Shown here piece after piece: positions 8,261 to 16,235 of a stretch of 64,000 nucleotides of DNA. Each line of letters starts with the position of its first letter. Position 1 is the first letter of the stretch. The position numbers and the translations under genes are program-made. This DNA comes from Mycobacterium sp. Z3061. Lineage in GTDB: Bacteria; Actinomycetota; Actinomycetes; Mycobacteriales; Mycobacteriaceae. Where the stretch lies: assembly GCF_031583025.1 (NCBI RefSeq), contig NZ_CP134062.1:4092001-4156000 (forward strand), given 5' to 3'. The notes under the pieces were generated by a model that saw only the letters and a list, made by a program, of their open reading frames with translations, ran no database searches and was not told the DNA's origin.

Positions 8261-10197
8261 CCGCGTCCTGCCATGACGACGGGGGCGCGGTCGCGGCGCC
8301 ACCCGGCCAACCGCGCACGGCCCTGATCGGCAGCCCCAACGCCGGCAAGACCACCGTGTTCAACCACCTCACCGGCATGCGGGCGCGCACGGGCAACTAT
8401 CCAGGTGTCACCGTCGCCCGCCGGGTAGGCACCGGACGGTTCCGCACCGACGACGAGACGAAGACGTTCATCATCGAGGACGTCCCGGGGTGCTACAGCC
8501 TGCAACCGGTCAGCCCGGACGAACAGGTGGTGGCCGACCTGTTGCGCGGCGAATTGCCCGACATCCCCGCGCCCGAAGCCCTCGCGGTGGTCGTCGATGT
8601 CACCGTGCTGGAGCGGTCGCTGTCTCTGGTGTCTCAGGTCCTGGCGCTGGGCAAGCCGACGATCGTCATCCTCACCATGGGAGACGAACTGACGGCCCGC
8701 GGCGGGCAGCTGGACACCGAGCAGTTCGCCGCCGCGCTCGGGGTCCCGGTGGTCAGCGTCATCGGCAGCCGGGGCAAAGGGTTCGAACCGCTGCGGGCCC
8801 TGCTGGCGGCGCCGCAGACCTGGCAGCGGGTCGCCATCCCACCGCCCTCGGATGATGCCGAATACAACAGCTGGATCGCGTCGATCCTGCATGCCGGAGG
8901 ATACCGGGCGCCCGAACCGGACCTGCGCAGCGCGCGGATCGACCGGGTGCTGTTGCACCCGGTGTGGGGATCGCTGTTCTTCATCGCGGTGATGTTCGCG
9001 TTCTTCCAGATCATCTTCACCCTCGCGGCACCGCTACAGGATGCGATCGAGAAGTCGTTCGGCTGGCTGGGCACCCTGGTGGACGACAACGTCAGCAACG
9101 GTGCGGTCGCGGGTCTCCTCGGGCACGGGATGATCGGCGGCGTGGGCGCCGTGCTGGTCTTCATCCCGCAGATCGTGTTGATGTTCCTGCTGATCTCACT
9201 GCTGGAGAACATCGGCTACATGACGCGCGCCGCTTTCCTGGTGGACCGCATCATGGCGACCACCGGGCTCGACGGGCGGGCCTTCGTGGCGATGCTGTCG
9301 TCGCTGGCCTGCGCGGTGCCCGCGATCATGGCCACCCGCACCATTCCGTCGTCGCGCGACCGGCTCGCCACCTGCATGGCCGCCCCGCTGATGACCTGTT
9401 CGGCCCGCCTGCCGGTGTACATCCTGCTGATCGGGATGCTGGTCAGCCCGCAGGACCGGTGGGGGCCGGTCTCGCTGCAGGGCGTGGTCATGTTCGGGAT
9501 GTATCTGCTGGGCGGCGTCTCGGCGATGCTCACCGCCTGGCTGTTCAAATCGGTGGTGCTGGGCGGCGATCTGCTGCCCTTCTACATGGAGATGCCGCCC
9601 TACCGCTTCCCGTCGGTCAAGTCAGTGGTGATGACCGTGTGGGACTCGGCAAAGGTGTTCCTGCGCAAGGCCGGAACGATCATCCTGGGCACCTCCGTCG
9701 TGCTGTGGTTCCTGCTCAACCTGCCGGTGCGCACCGCGGAGACCGCCGGCATGGACCAGGCCGCGGCCACGGCCTACGTCGTCAACCACTCCTTCGCCGC
9801 CGGCCTGGGCAAAATTCTGGAGCCGGTGTTCGCGCCGCTGGGTTTCGACTGGCGGGTCTGCGTCGGGTTGATCGGGGCGATGGCCGCGCGCGAGGTGTTC
9901 GTGGCCACGCTGGGACAGATATTCGCCACCGGCGAATCGGGTGACCTGGTCTCGGCCACCCATTCGGCGGTGTTCACCTCCGGCCCGCACCACGGTGAGC
10001 TGGTGTTCACGGCGCCGACGATCATGGCGTTGCTGGTGTTCTTCGCTTACGCCCTGCAATGCATGTCCACCATCGCCACGCTGCGCCGCGAGACCAACTC
10101 GTGGCGCTGGCCGCTGACGGCGTGGGCGTACATGTTCGTGCTCGCCTGGGTGGCGGCTTTCGCGGCGCGGCACATAACCATGTGGCTGACGGGCTGA
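8257..10197 (+). CDS. feoB: FeoB ferrous iron permease with N-terminal GTPase
   Basis: A 646-residue FeoB. The N-terminal G domain has G1 GSPNAGKT (25-32), G2 in GNYPGVTV, G3 DVPG (75-78) and G5-like SRGKG. The membrane domain (about 240-646) contains the two gate repeats and the conserved ACAVPAIMATRT and CSARLPVY segments. It imports Fe2+. The G4 position reads TMGD (140-143), whereas most FeoB proteins have NMxD, so the guanine-recognising Asn is replaced by Thr. The ATG at 8257 overlaps the feoA stop; an in-frame extension upstream to 7918 overlaps feoA and is rejected. It is shorter than enterobacterial FeoB. Confidence 0.95.
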   Translation: MTASCHDDGGAVAAPPGQPRTALIGSPNAGKTTVFNHLTGMRARTGNYPGVTVARRVGTGRFRTDDETKTFIIEDVPGCYSLQPVSPDEQVVADLLRGELPDIPAPEALAVVVDVTVLERSLSLVSQVLALGKPTIVILTMGDELTARGGQLDTEQFAAALGVPVVSVIGSRGKGFEPLRALLAAPQTWQRVAIPPPSDDAEYNSWIASILHAGGYRAPEPDLRSARIDRVLLHPVWGSLFFIAVMFAFFQIIFTLAAPLQDAIEKSFGWLGTLVDDNVSNGAVAGLLGHGMIGGVGAVLVFIPQIVLMFLLISLLENIGYMTRAAFLVDRIMATTGLDGRAFVAMLSSLACAVPAIMATRTIPSSRDRLATCMAAPLMTCSARLPVYILLIGMLVSPQDRWGPVSLQGVVMFGMYLLGGVSAMLTAWLFKSVVLGGDLLPFYMEMPPYRFPSVKSVVMTVWDSAKVFLRKAGTIILGTSVVLWFLLNLPVRTAETAGMDQAAATAYVVNHSFAAGLGKILEPVFAPLGFDWRVCVGLIGAMAAREVFVATLGQIFATGESGDLVSATHSAVFTSGPHHGELVFTAPTIMALLVFFAYALQCMSTIATLRRETNSWRWPLTAWAYMFVLAWVAAFAARHITMWLTG

Positions 10198-10199
10198 GC

Positions 10200-10721
10200 G
10201 TGCCGGTTCCGCTGCTGCACCCGCAGGCCACCGATGACCCCCGCCTGATGCGGTGGCTGATCGGGACCCGGCAACTGTCCGGTGTGCCGCCGCAAGTGCA
10301 CGCCCTGATCGATGAGGGTGTGCTGGAACAGGCGGAAGTGGGTCCGGGCGAGGTGCGAACATGGTTGGGCGCCAACCGATCCTGGGATGTCGACGGACCT
10401 CGGGTGCGCTCGGCGTTGTTCGATGCGCTGTCTGCTCAGCCCGCCGAAGTCAGCGAACAAGAGTTGCGCGACGGGATCGACGAGATTCTGGCCAGGGAGG
10501 TGTCGCCGGTAGCCGCCTCACACGGGGGTGCGATCACGGTGCACTCGGTGCACGACGGTGTCCTCACAGTGGAGCTGACCGGAGCCTGCCTGGGCTGCCC
10601 GCTGAGCGGTCGGACCCTCGGCGACCTGATCACCCGCAGCGTGCAGGCCCGCTACCCGCAGATCCGCGAGGTCAAGGCGGCTCAGCCGCGCCGCGCGTGG
10701 CTGAAATTGAAACGACGGTAG
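10200..10721 (+). CDS. NifU C-terminal-domain Fe-S protein, third gene of the feo operon
   Basis: A 173-residue protein starting at GTG 10200, two bases after the feoB stop. Its C-terminal half (about 85-165) is a NifU/NfuA domain with the GACLGC motif, whose Cys130 and Cys133 would bridge a [4Fe-4S] cluster at a dimer interface. The N-terminal 85 residues are helical and unassigned. Canonical operons often have FeoC, a winged-helix protein, in this position. A Fe-S scaffold directly behind feoB could sense iron status or receive imported iron; that role is inference. Confidence 0.85.
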   Translation: MPVPLLHPQATDDPRLMRWLIGTRQLSGVPPQVHALIDEGVLEQAEVGPGEVRTWLGANRSWDVDGPRVRSALFDALSAQPAEVSEQELRDGIDEILAREVSPVAASHGGAITVHSVHDGVLTVELTGACLGCPLSGRTLGDLITRSVQARYPQIREVKAAQPRRAWLKLKRR

Positions 10722-10734
10722 CGCGAACGTGAGC

Positions 10735-11787
10735 TCAGCCGGCCGGGCAACCCTCGCGGTTGGCCCCGTCGAGTGCCTTGGGCGCGTCCTCGATCGCCTT
10801 GTTCAGCGTGTCCAGCACCTGCGGATCCCACGTCAGCGCGGTGTTCCAGTCCAGCTTGGCTTCGTTGGAGACGTAGATGCTGTGGGTGTCGTCGAAGGTG
10901 TAGCAGCGCCGGTGCGGCAACACCGGATCGCTGATGTCCTTGGCCAGCGCGCTCTGCAGCGCCACCAGACCGTCGTTGGGCCACACTGCCGGGTTGACCT
11001 GACCCGGTTTGGCGAATTTCTTGCCGCCGATCAGCACCACCGGGATCTTGTCGAGGACACCCGACTGGAAGTCGTTCCAGCCGTTCTTGCCCATCAGGAA
11101 AGCCTGGTTGACTTCCCGGCCGGAGCCGGCCATCAGGCGCAGGACCTCGTCCTTGAATCCCTTCATCGCGTTTTCACAGAACGTGTCACCGACGCAGTCG
11201 GTCAGCGGGACGACGCCGTTGGCGTAGTCGGACAGGTATGAGCCCTGCCAGGGCGTGCCGATCGTGGTCAGCGAGCGGATGTGCACCGGCGCGTTGGTGG
11301 TGGCCAGGACGCGAATCGCGGCTCGTGAGTACAGTCCGCCCATCGAGTGGGCGACGACGTCGACATCGGTGACACCCTTGTCGGTGTGCAGGTAGTTGAG
11401 GAACCGGGCGAGGTGCTCACCGGCGGTGTCGATGCTTCCGGTGGAGTCAACGGTCATGTTCTCCGGCAGCGTGACCGGGCAGACGCCGAATGGGCCGAAA
11501 CCGGTTTGGTCGACCACCTGCCCCCGTCCGGCCATCGCCGGTGAGGTGAAGGCGGTGTAGCCCCGCTTGAGCAGGTATTCGCGGATCGCGGTGTCCGTGT
11601 TGCCGGCGGCCAAACCGGTGGCGCAGGCCTGGTCGGGGGTGGTGAACGGGCTGGTCGCGTCTCCGCCGGACACGATCACCACTGCCTGAGAGGCCGGGTG
11701 TTTGCCGGATTCGTCGGACTTGTGTCCGCAGCCGGGCAGCATCGTCGCCAGCGCCATCACAACGGTCAAAACCAGGAGTCGTCGCAC
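10735..11787 (-). CDS. Secreted lipase/esterase lipoprotein (alpha/beta-hydrolase)
   Basis: A 350-residue lipoprotein from the GTG at 11787. The lipobox LPGC places the lipidated cysteine at residue 20. The nucleophile elbow AHSMGG gives Ser148, with a GTPW oxyanion-region segment and a Cys-rich middle (DCVGDTFCENAM). It resembles bacterial class 2 triacylglycerol lipases (EstA/LipA type). The open frame continues upstream to 12180 without a plausible start or leader, so I cut it at the signal peptide. No Shine-Dalgarno is visible. It is convergent with the NifU-like gene, 13 bp apart. Confidence 0.8.
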   Translation of the reverse strand: MRRLLVLTVVMALATMLPGCGHKSDESGKHPASQAVVIVSGGDATSPFTTPDQACATGLAAGNTDTAIREYLLKRGYTAFTSPAMAGRGQVVDQTGFGPFGVCPVTLPENMTVDSTGSIDTAGEHLARFLNYLHTDKGVTDVDVVAHSMGGLYSRAAIRVLATTNAPVHIRSLTTIGTPWQGSYLSDYANGVVPLTDCVGDTFCENAMKGFKDEVLRLMAGSGREVNQAFLMGKNGWNDFQSGVLDKIPVVLIGGKKFAKPGQVNPAVWPNDGLVALQSALAKDISDPVLPHRRCYTFDDTHSIYVSNEAKLDWNTALTWDPQVLDTLNKAIEDAPKALDGANREGCPAG

Positions 11788-12166
11788 GTCACAGGATGCT
11801 AGACCGCCGGAAGGGTGACTTTGCCGCTGGCCGACGTCGAGGGTTCGACGCGATGTGAGGAACCCGGCCCGAGGCGATGAAAGCCGCGGCGCCCCGGCTC
11901 CATGCGACGCGGTCGCCGCGCGTAGTTGGGTGGCGCCCAGCCGAGCAGGGGTGCGGCGACAGTTGCCGTATCGACTTCGCCCGCGCGGTGGCCCGCGCGA
12001 GTCGGAGAACCTATCGTCCTTAATGGTGGATGGGTGATTGCGGTACGCCCGAGCACCGGCACGCGATTCTTGATTTCGGGCCCGATGAATGGGAAAGCTG
12101 ATGCGACGGATCCAGGCTCCTCTTGAAATAAGCGGCTCAACAACGCAATTGGCGCGTCCGGCTGCC
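11788..12166. other. 379-bp intergenic region without a recognised gene
   Basis: The region lies between two divergent genes for exported proteins and presumably carries both promoters. Short frames exist on the minus strand but lack a ribosome site and resemble no protein. I see no repeat or RNA. Confidence 0.5.
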
Positions 12167-12502
12167 ATGTCTGCATTCATCCGCTGCGCGACGCTCTTCC
12201 CGGCGAGTGTGGTGGCGGTGCTGCTTGTCGGCTGCGTTGCATGCCCTTCGGCCCGGGCCGAAACGAGCTATGGGCCCGGTACCTACACGGTGCCCGGCCA
12301 ACTGCCCCACGGCATCTACACCGCGGGTGCGGACATGCGCGACTTTGCGCCAGCCTGCTCGTTCAGCACGTGGACCAGCGATGGGAAGTTCATCAATGGC
12401 GACAGCGTCACTCCGGGCAAGACACTGACCGCAAACATTTCGGCATCCGTGGTCGCCCAGTTCATTACGCACGGCTGCACACCATGGATCAAGCAGGAAT
12501 GA
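12167..12502 (+). CDS. Small secreted protein with one predicted disulfide
   Basis: A 111-residue protein from the ATG at 12167. A signal peptide ends near ARA-ET (about residue 31). The mature part begins YGPGTYTVPGQLPHGIYTAG and contains two cysteines (PACSF and HGCTPW) about 40 residues apart that could form a disulfide. The pattern resembles small exported mycobacterial proteins of unknown function. A longer frame from 12089 would bury the signal peptide and is less likely. Confidence 0.7.
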   Translation: MSAFIRCATLFPASVVAVLLVGCVACPSARAETSYGPGTYTVPGQLPHGIYTAGADMRDFAPACSFSTWTSDGKFINGDSVTPGKTLTANISASVVAQFITHGCTPWIKQE

Positions 12503-12598
12503 GTCAGGAACGAAGTTTGGCGCCCTGCCCGCGGCTGCCCCATCCGGCGTAAACCTCGCGTCGCCGCAGACAAAAGCGGCGGTTGCTGCACCGACGGT

Positions 12599-13807
12599 TC
12601 AGACGGTGTCGGATCCCGGCACGCGCGCCGCTGCCGAGCCGACGTGGTTCATCCGCCTGATGATCGCGTACTTGTGCACCTCCGTGGGCCCGTCGTAGAG
12701 CCGGAATCCACGAATGTCGCGGAAGATCATCTCGATCGGTGTTTCGTCGGTGACGCCGATTCCACCCATCACCTGTATGCACCGGTCGACGACCTTGAAC
12801 AGCTCCTCGGACACAAAGGCCTTGCTTATCGAACTCTCGTGTCGCGCCTTGTGCCCCTGGTCCAGGACCCAGGCCGTGTACCAGATCGCCAAGCGGCACT
12901 GCGTGAGCGCAATTTCGTTGTCCGCCAGCAGGAATCCGACGCCCTGGTGGTCGACGATCGGGGCGCCGAACGCGGTGCGGGTTTTCGCATGCTCCAAGGC
13001 GATGTGCTGGGCGCGTGAGGCCGCACCCAACCAGCGCATGGCGTGGGTCAGACGCGCGGGGGCCAAACGCATCTGCGCGTAACGCATGGCCTCACCGACT
13101 TCGCCGAGCACGTTGGACGCAGGCACCCGCAGGTCGTCGAATACGACGACGCCGTGTCCTTCGACATAGTTGCGGTCCATCGAGTTCATCACCCGCTCGA
13201 TGACGATGCCGTCTTCACCGCCCTTGGCCAGGAAAAGCGTTGGTCCACCGGGGTTTTCGTCACCGACCACGTTGGCCATGATGATCCAGGTGCCTGCCCC
13301 GTTGGCGCCCGTGATGAGCCATTTGCGGCCGCTGATGACATAGGAGTCGCCGTCGCGTCGCGCCTCGGTGAGCAGTTGCGACGGATCCGAACCCGCTCCC
13401 CCGGGCTCGGTCATCGCGAAGACCGATCGCACGGTGCCGTCGAGAACGGGCTTCAGGAAGACGTCGGCCTGCTCGTCGGTCGTCAGCTTGTCGAGCAGGA
13501 ACATGTTCCCCTCGTCCGGCGCGGCGCAGTTCATCGCGACGGGCCCGAGAGTGGACCATCCGGCCGCCTCGTAGATCACGGACTGCTCGATGTGCGAAAT
13601 GCCCTTGCCGCCGAACCGGGTAGACGCCTGCGGGGTCAGCAGCCCTTCCTTGCGGGCCAACTCGACCAGCTCCTGCCGCAACTCGTCGTTGGGGCCGTGC
13701 TGAGTGAGTCGGGGATCGCGCTCGTAAGGGATGATCGCGTCGATGACGAATCTGCGGACCCGTTCGCCGAGTGCCGTCAGTTCCGGGGGTACGGAGAAGT
13801 CGATCAC
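12599..13807 (-). CDS. Acyl-CoA dehydrogenase, ACAD10/11-like
   Basis: A 402-residue acyl-CoA dehydrogenase with the flavin motif MTEPGGAGSDP, KWLITGA, and a C-terminal QVMGGIGVTDETP. The segment LYDGPTEVHK lies where many family members have the YEGT catalytic glutamate. The YDGP form is typical of the ACAD10/11/LvaC-like branch. It is 26 bp downstream of a phosphotransferase gene on the same strand, the same two activities that are fused in mammalian ACAD10/11 and adjacent in the Pseudomonas lva operon. A role in removing 4-hydroxy groups from acyl-CoAs is therefore likely but inferred. Confidence 0.85.
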   Translation of the reverse strand: MIDFSVPPELTALGERVRRFVIDAIIPYERDPRLTQHGPNDELRQELVELARKEGLLTPQASTRFGGKGISHIEQSVIYEAAGWSTLGPVAMNCAAPDEGNMFLLDKLTTDEQADVFLKPVLDGTVRSVFAMTEPGGAGSDPSQLLTEARRDGDSYVISGRKWLITGANGAGTWIIMANVVGDENPGGPTLFLAKGGEDGIVIERVMNSMDRNYVEGHGVVVFDDLRVPASNVLGEVGEAMRYAQMRLAPARLTHAMRWLGAASRAQHIALEHAKTRTAFGAPIVDHQGVGFLLADNEIALTQCRLAIWYTAWVLDQGHKARHESSISKAFVSEELFKVVDRCIQVMGGIGVTDETPIEMIFRDIRGFRLYDGPTEVHKYAIIRRMNHVGSAAARVPGSDTV

Positions 13808-13833
13808 GGAGCCATCCTTTGGGTAGTGGGTGA

Positions 13834-14922
13834 TCAGATGTGTTCTGTCGAGAGGGAATCGGCGGTGGCCGCCAGGACGGCCGTCGCGATGCGGTTGAAC
13901 GCGGCGTACTTCGGGCCGACGAGCGCCCCGCGTTGATGCAGCACGTACAGCTGTTGCCAGGCGATCGCGAGCCGCAGCCGGCCCAGCGCCAGATAGAAGC
14001 CGACCGGCACCGCTTCGCGTCCAGCCGCGGCGAAGTACTTGGCCGCGAGCTCTTTTCGGTCCGGGAAACCCGGCTGCAGTGACGGGGACAACCCGAGTTC
14101 GCGAATGACGTCCGCGTCGTCGGCCTGCGCCCAGTAGGACAGCGTGACGCCCAGATCGAAGAGTGGATCCCCCAGCGTCGACATGTCCCAGTCGATCACC
14201 GCGGTGGCCGCGCCGGTGGCATCGAAGATCACGTTGTCGAACTTGAAATCGTTGTGCAGCACCGTCGGTTTCGTTGACGGGTCGGGTGCGGTGGCACTCA
14301 GCCAGGACACGATGTGCTCGACCGTCGCCGGCGGTGATCCGTCGAACGCGTTGTGCGCCCGCCGATTCCAGCCGGAAATCTGTCGTGCGATGAATCCGCC
14401 GGGCCGCCCGAGCTCGGCCAGTTCGGGATGCGTGTCCAGGTCGATCGAGTGCAGGTCTGCCAGGGCAGTCACGAATTCGTCGGCGAGTCGGGCGGTCGGG
14501 ATGGTGGCGAGCTGCTCCGGAATGGTGTCCGACACGACTGTGCCGGGCCGGTATTCGATCAGTTGGAAGGGACTGCCCAGTACCGAGGGGTCCTCGCAGA
14601 AGGCCACTGCCCGCGGGGCACGGGGGTAATGCGCGTGCAGTCGGCTCAATACCCGGAATTCGCGTGCCATGTCGCTGGCACCCTCGGCCAGCTGTCCACC
14701 CGGTGGCCGGCGTAACACCACGGGCCGGCCGTCGACCGAAATCAGGTAATTCAGATTCGCCAGACCGTTGGCGAACTGGCGCGGCTCATCGGCGTCGAGC
14801 GCCATCCCGCGGCCACGCAGCCAGACGCTCAGCGCGCCCCAGTTCTGCGACGAGCAGTCGGTGCGAAAGGTCTGCTGTTCAAGGGCGGCACCAGCGTCAC
14901 TGTGATCGTGGCGTGTGGTCAT
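13834..14922 (-). CDS. APH-fold phosphotransferase, probable hydroxyacyl-CoA kinase
   Basis: A 362-residue aminoglycoside phosphotransferase-fold kinase. It has the N-lobe VVLRRPPGG segment, the catalytic-loop LHNDFKFDNVIF and the metal-binding VIDWDMSTLGDP. These match the kinase part of ACAD10/11 and LvaA-type 4-hydroxyacyl-CoA kinases better than antibiotic-resistance enzymes. It precedes the acyl-CoA dehydrogenase by 26 bp. The expected pathway is phosphorylation of a 4-hydroxyacyl-CoA followed by elimination on the dehydrogenase. Drug resistance is not supported. Confidence 0.83.
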   Translation of the reverse strand: MTTRHDHSDAGAALEQQTFRTDCSSQNWGALSVWLRGRGMALDADEPRQFANGLANLNYLISVDGRPVVLRRPPGGQLAEGASDMAREFRVLSRLHAHYPRAPRAVAFCEDPSVLGSPFQLIEYRPGTVVSDTIPEQLATIPTARLADEFVTALADLHSIDLDTHPELAELGRPGGFIARQISGWNRRAHNAFDGSPPATVEHIVSWLSATAPDPSTKPTVLHNDFKFDNVIFDATGAATAVIDWDMSTLGDPLFDLGVTLSYWAQADDADVIRELGLSPSLQPGFPDRKELAAKYFAAAGREAVPVGFYLALGRLRLAIAWQQLYVLHQRGALVGPKYAAFNRIATAVLAATADSLSTEHI

Positions 14923-15451
14923 CGGACTCCTTCAAGACATATCGCGTCATTCGGACCTTACGGCCGACGCCGATACGCGTGTACATGCCCCGAGGCGTCC
15001 GTTGATCAGATCTTCTGCTTACGCCCCTATGTGCGCGCCTCAAGCCGCAAGAAGAGTCCCGAATATGAGGGTCAAAAGACACTAGTTAGAGCAGTTTTCG
15101 ATCACTGAGACTGAGTAGTCAGGATCGGAGCGTTGGCGACGGCTGCAAATTCCAGCCGATGGCGCCGCAGCATCGCAGGGCAAGCGCGGACCCCGGTGAT
15201 GTCTTCGAAACTGCAAAGATGTGCCGCAAAGGAGAACTCGGTGGAAGACCCGACCGAAACCCAAAGTCACCTGCGAAGAACAGGATGTTCCACGAATATG
15301 AGCCATAAGCAATGGTGCCAATGGGTCTCACCCGACATCGACCACATCGAGGCATGCCCGGGCCTGCCAATTCCGCCGGATGGTTCGCTGTGAACAAACA
15401 TAAGCCGCAACTGTCGACACATTGGCGCCACGGCGAAATCGGAGAGTTACT
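14923..15451. other. 529-bp region without a convincing gene, lower GC
   Basis: The region separates the kinase gene from the LURP-one gene and presumably holds divergent promoters. Frames of 60-90 codons occur on both strands but have no ribosome site or recognisable motif. The sequence is visibly richer in A and T than its surroundings, like the gene that follows, suggesting acquired DNA. Confidence 0.5.
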
Positions 15452-15979
15452 TTGAGTAATTTGATTATCAACGAAAAGATATTCTCGGTGAGTGGCGAAT
15501 TCTGGGTGACGGACGAGGCCGGATATCCTCGCTATCAGGTCAAAGGAAGTTTTTTAAGAATTCCGAAGGAATTTCGCATCTACGACGGCCAAGGTCGCGA
15601 CCTGGCCAGAGTCACTCACACTATCATTTCGTTGATGCCGCGTTTTACGTTGGAAATTGGCGACGTGCAGGTGGCGACCATTCAGAAAAAGTTCAGTTTT
15701 TTTAAGCCCAAGTACAGCATCGATGCTTACGGCGTCGAAGTCGTGGGCAATGTTTGGGGCATGAATTTTGAAATCCGGCGTGGTGGTGCCGTCATCGGGC
15801 GAATCGACAAGCGATGGTCTATCCGTGACCAGTACAGGGTTGAGGTGCCGGATCCCCGCTACGAGATTCTAGTGCTGGGCCTGGTGCTCGCCATCGACTA
15901 CGTCAAACGGCAAGAGGCCGGACGCCGGTCGGCAACTCCCGGACTGCCTTCGGCCGGAATGACATGGCACCCAGGCTGA
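15452..15979 (+). CDS. LURP-one-related (tubby-like fold) protein, TTG start
   Basis: A 175-residue LURP-one-related protein. The repeated beta-strand pattern is clear: KIFSVSGEFWVTDEAG, LRIPKEFRIYDGQGRDLARV, ATIQKKFSFFKPKY and FEIRRGGAVIGRIDKRW. The fold is a 12-stranded barrel around a helix, related to tubby and phospholipid scramblases; its function in bacteria is unknown. The start is TTG at 15452 with GGAGAG five bases upstream. An upstream in-frame codon at 15422 has none. A/T-ending codons are far more frequent than in the neighbours, and the C-terminal 20 residues are divergent. Confidence 0.82.
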   Translation: MSNLIINEKIFSVSGEFWVTDEAGYPRYQVKGSFLRIPKEFRIYDGQGRDLARVTHTIISLMPRFTLEIGDVQVATIQKKFSFFKPKYSIDAYGVEVVGNVWGMNFEIRRGGAVIGRIDKRWSIRDQYRVEVPDPRYEILVLGLVLAIDYVKRQEAGRRSATPGLPSAGMTWHPG

Positions 15980-16235
15980 TCGACGCCACCTGGTCACGTC
16001 GGCGCGCGGTCGACACCCGCCCGCAAGGCCTGCGCCTCGGCTTCCATGACGGGCGGGCACATGCTGCTCATCGACCACGAGAATTGGTGATAATCCTGAC
16101 GAACTATGTGACGTGTCGCAATGAACCCGGTAGGGGCTTACGACCACACCACCGCTACCGCCCGGTCGGTATCCGGATCTGGGTGGAGCAAGCGGGCAGC
16201 GCTACTGGGACGGCAGCGTTTGATCGGAATACCGC

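Noticed and set aside
13834-14922. Aminoglycoside resistance gene
   Set aside because: The APH fold is shared, but sequence and partnership with an ACAD point to acyl-CoA metabolism.
15133-15393. 86-codon frame before the LURP-one gene
   Set aside because: There is no ribosome site or recognisable motif, and overlapping frames occur on the other strand.
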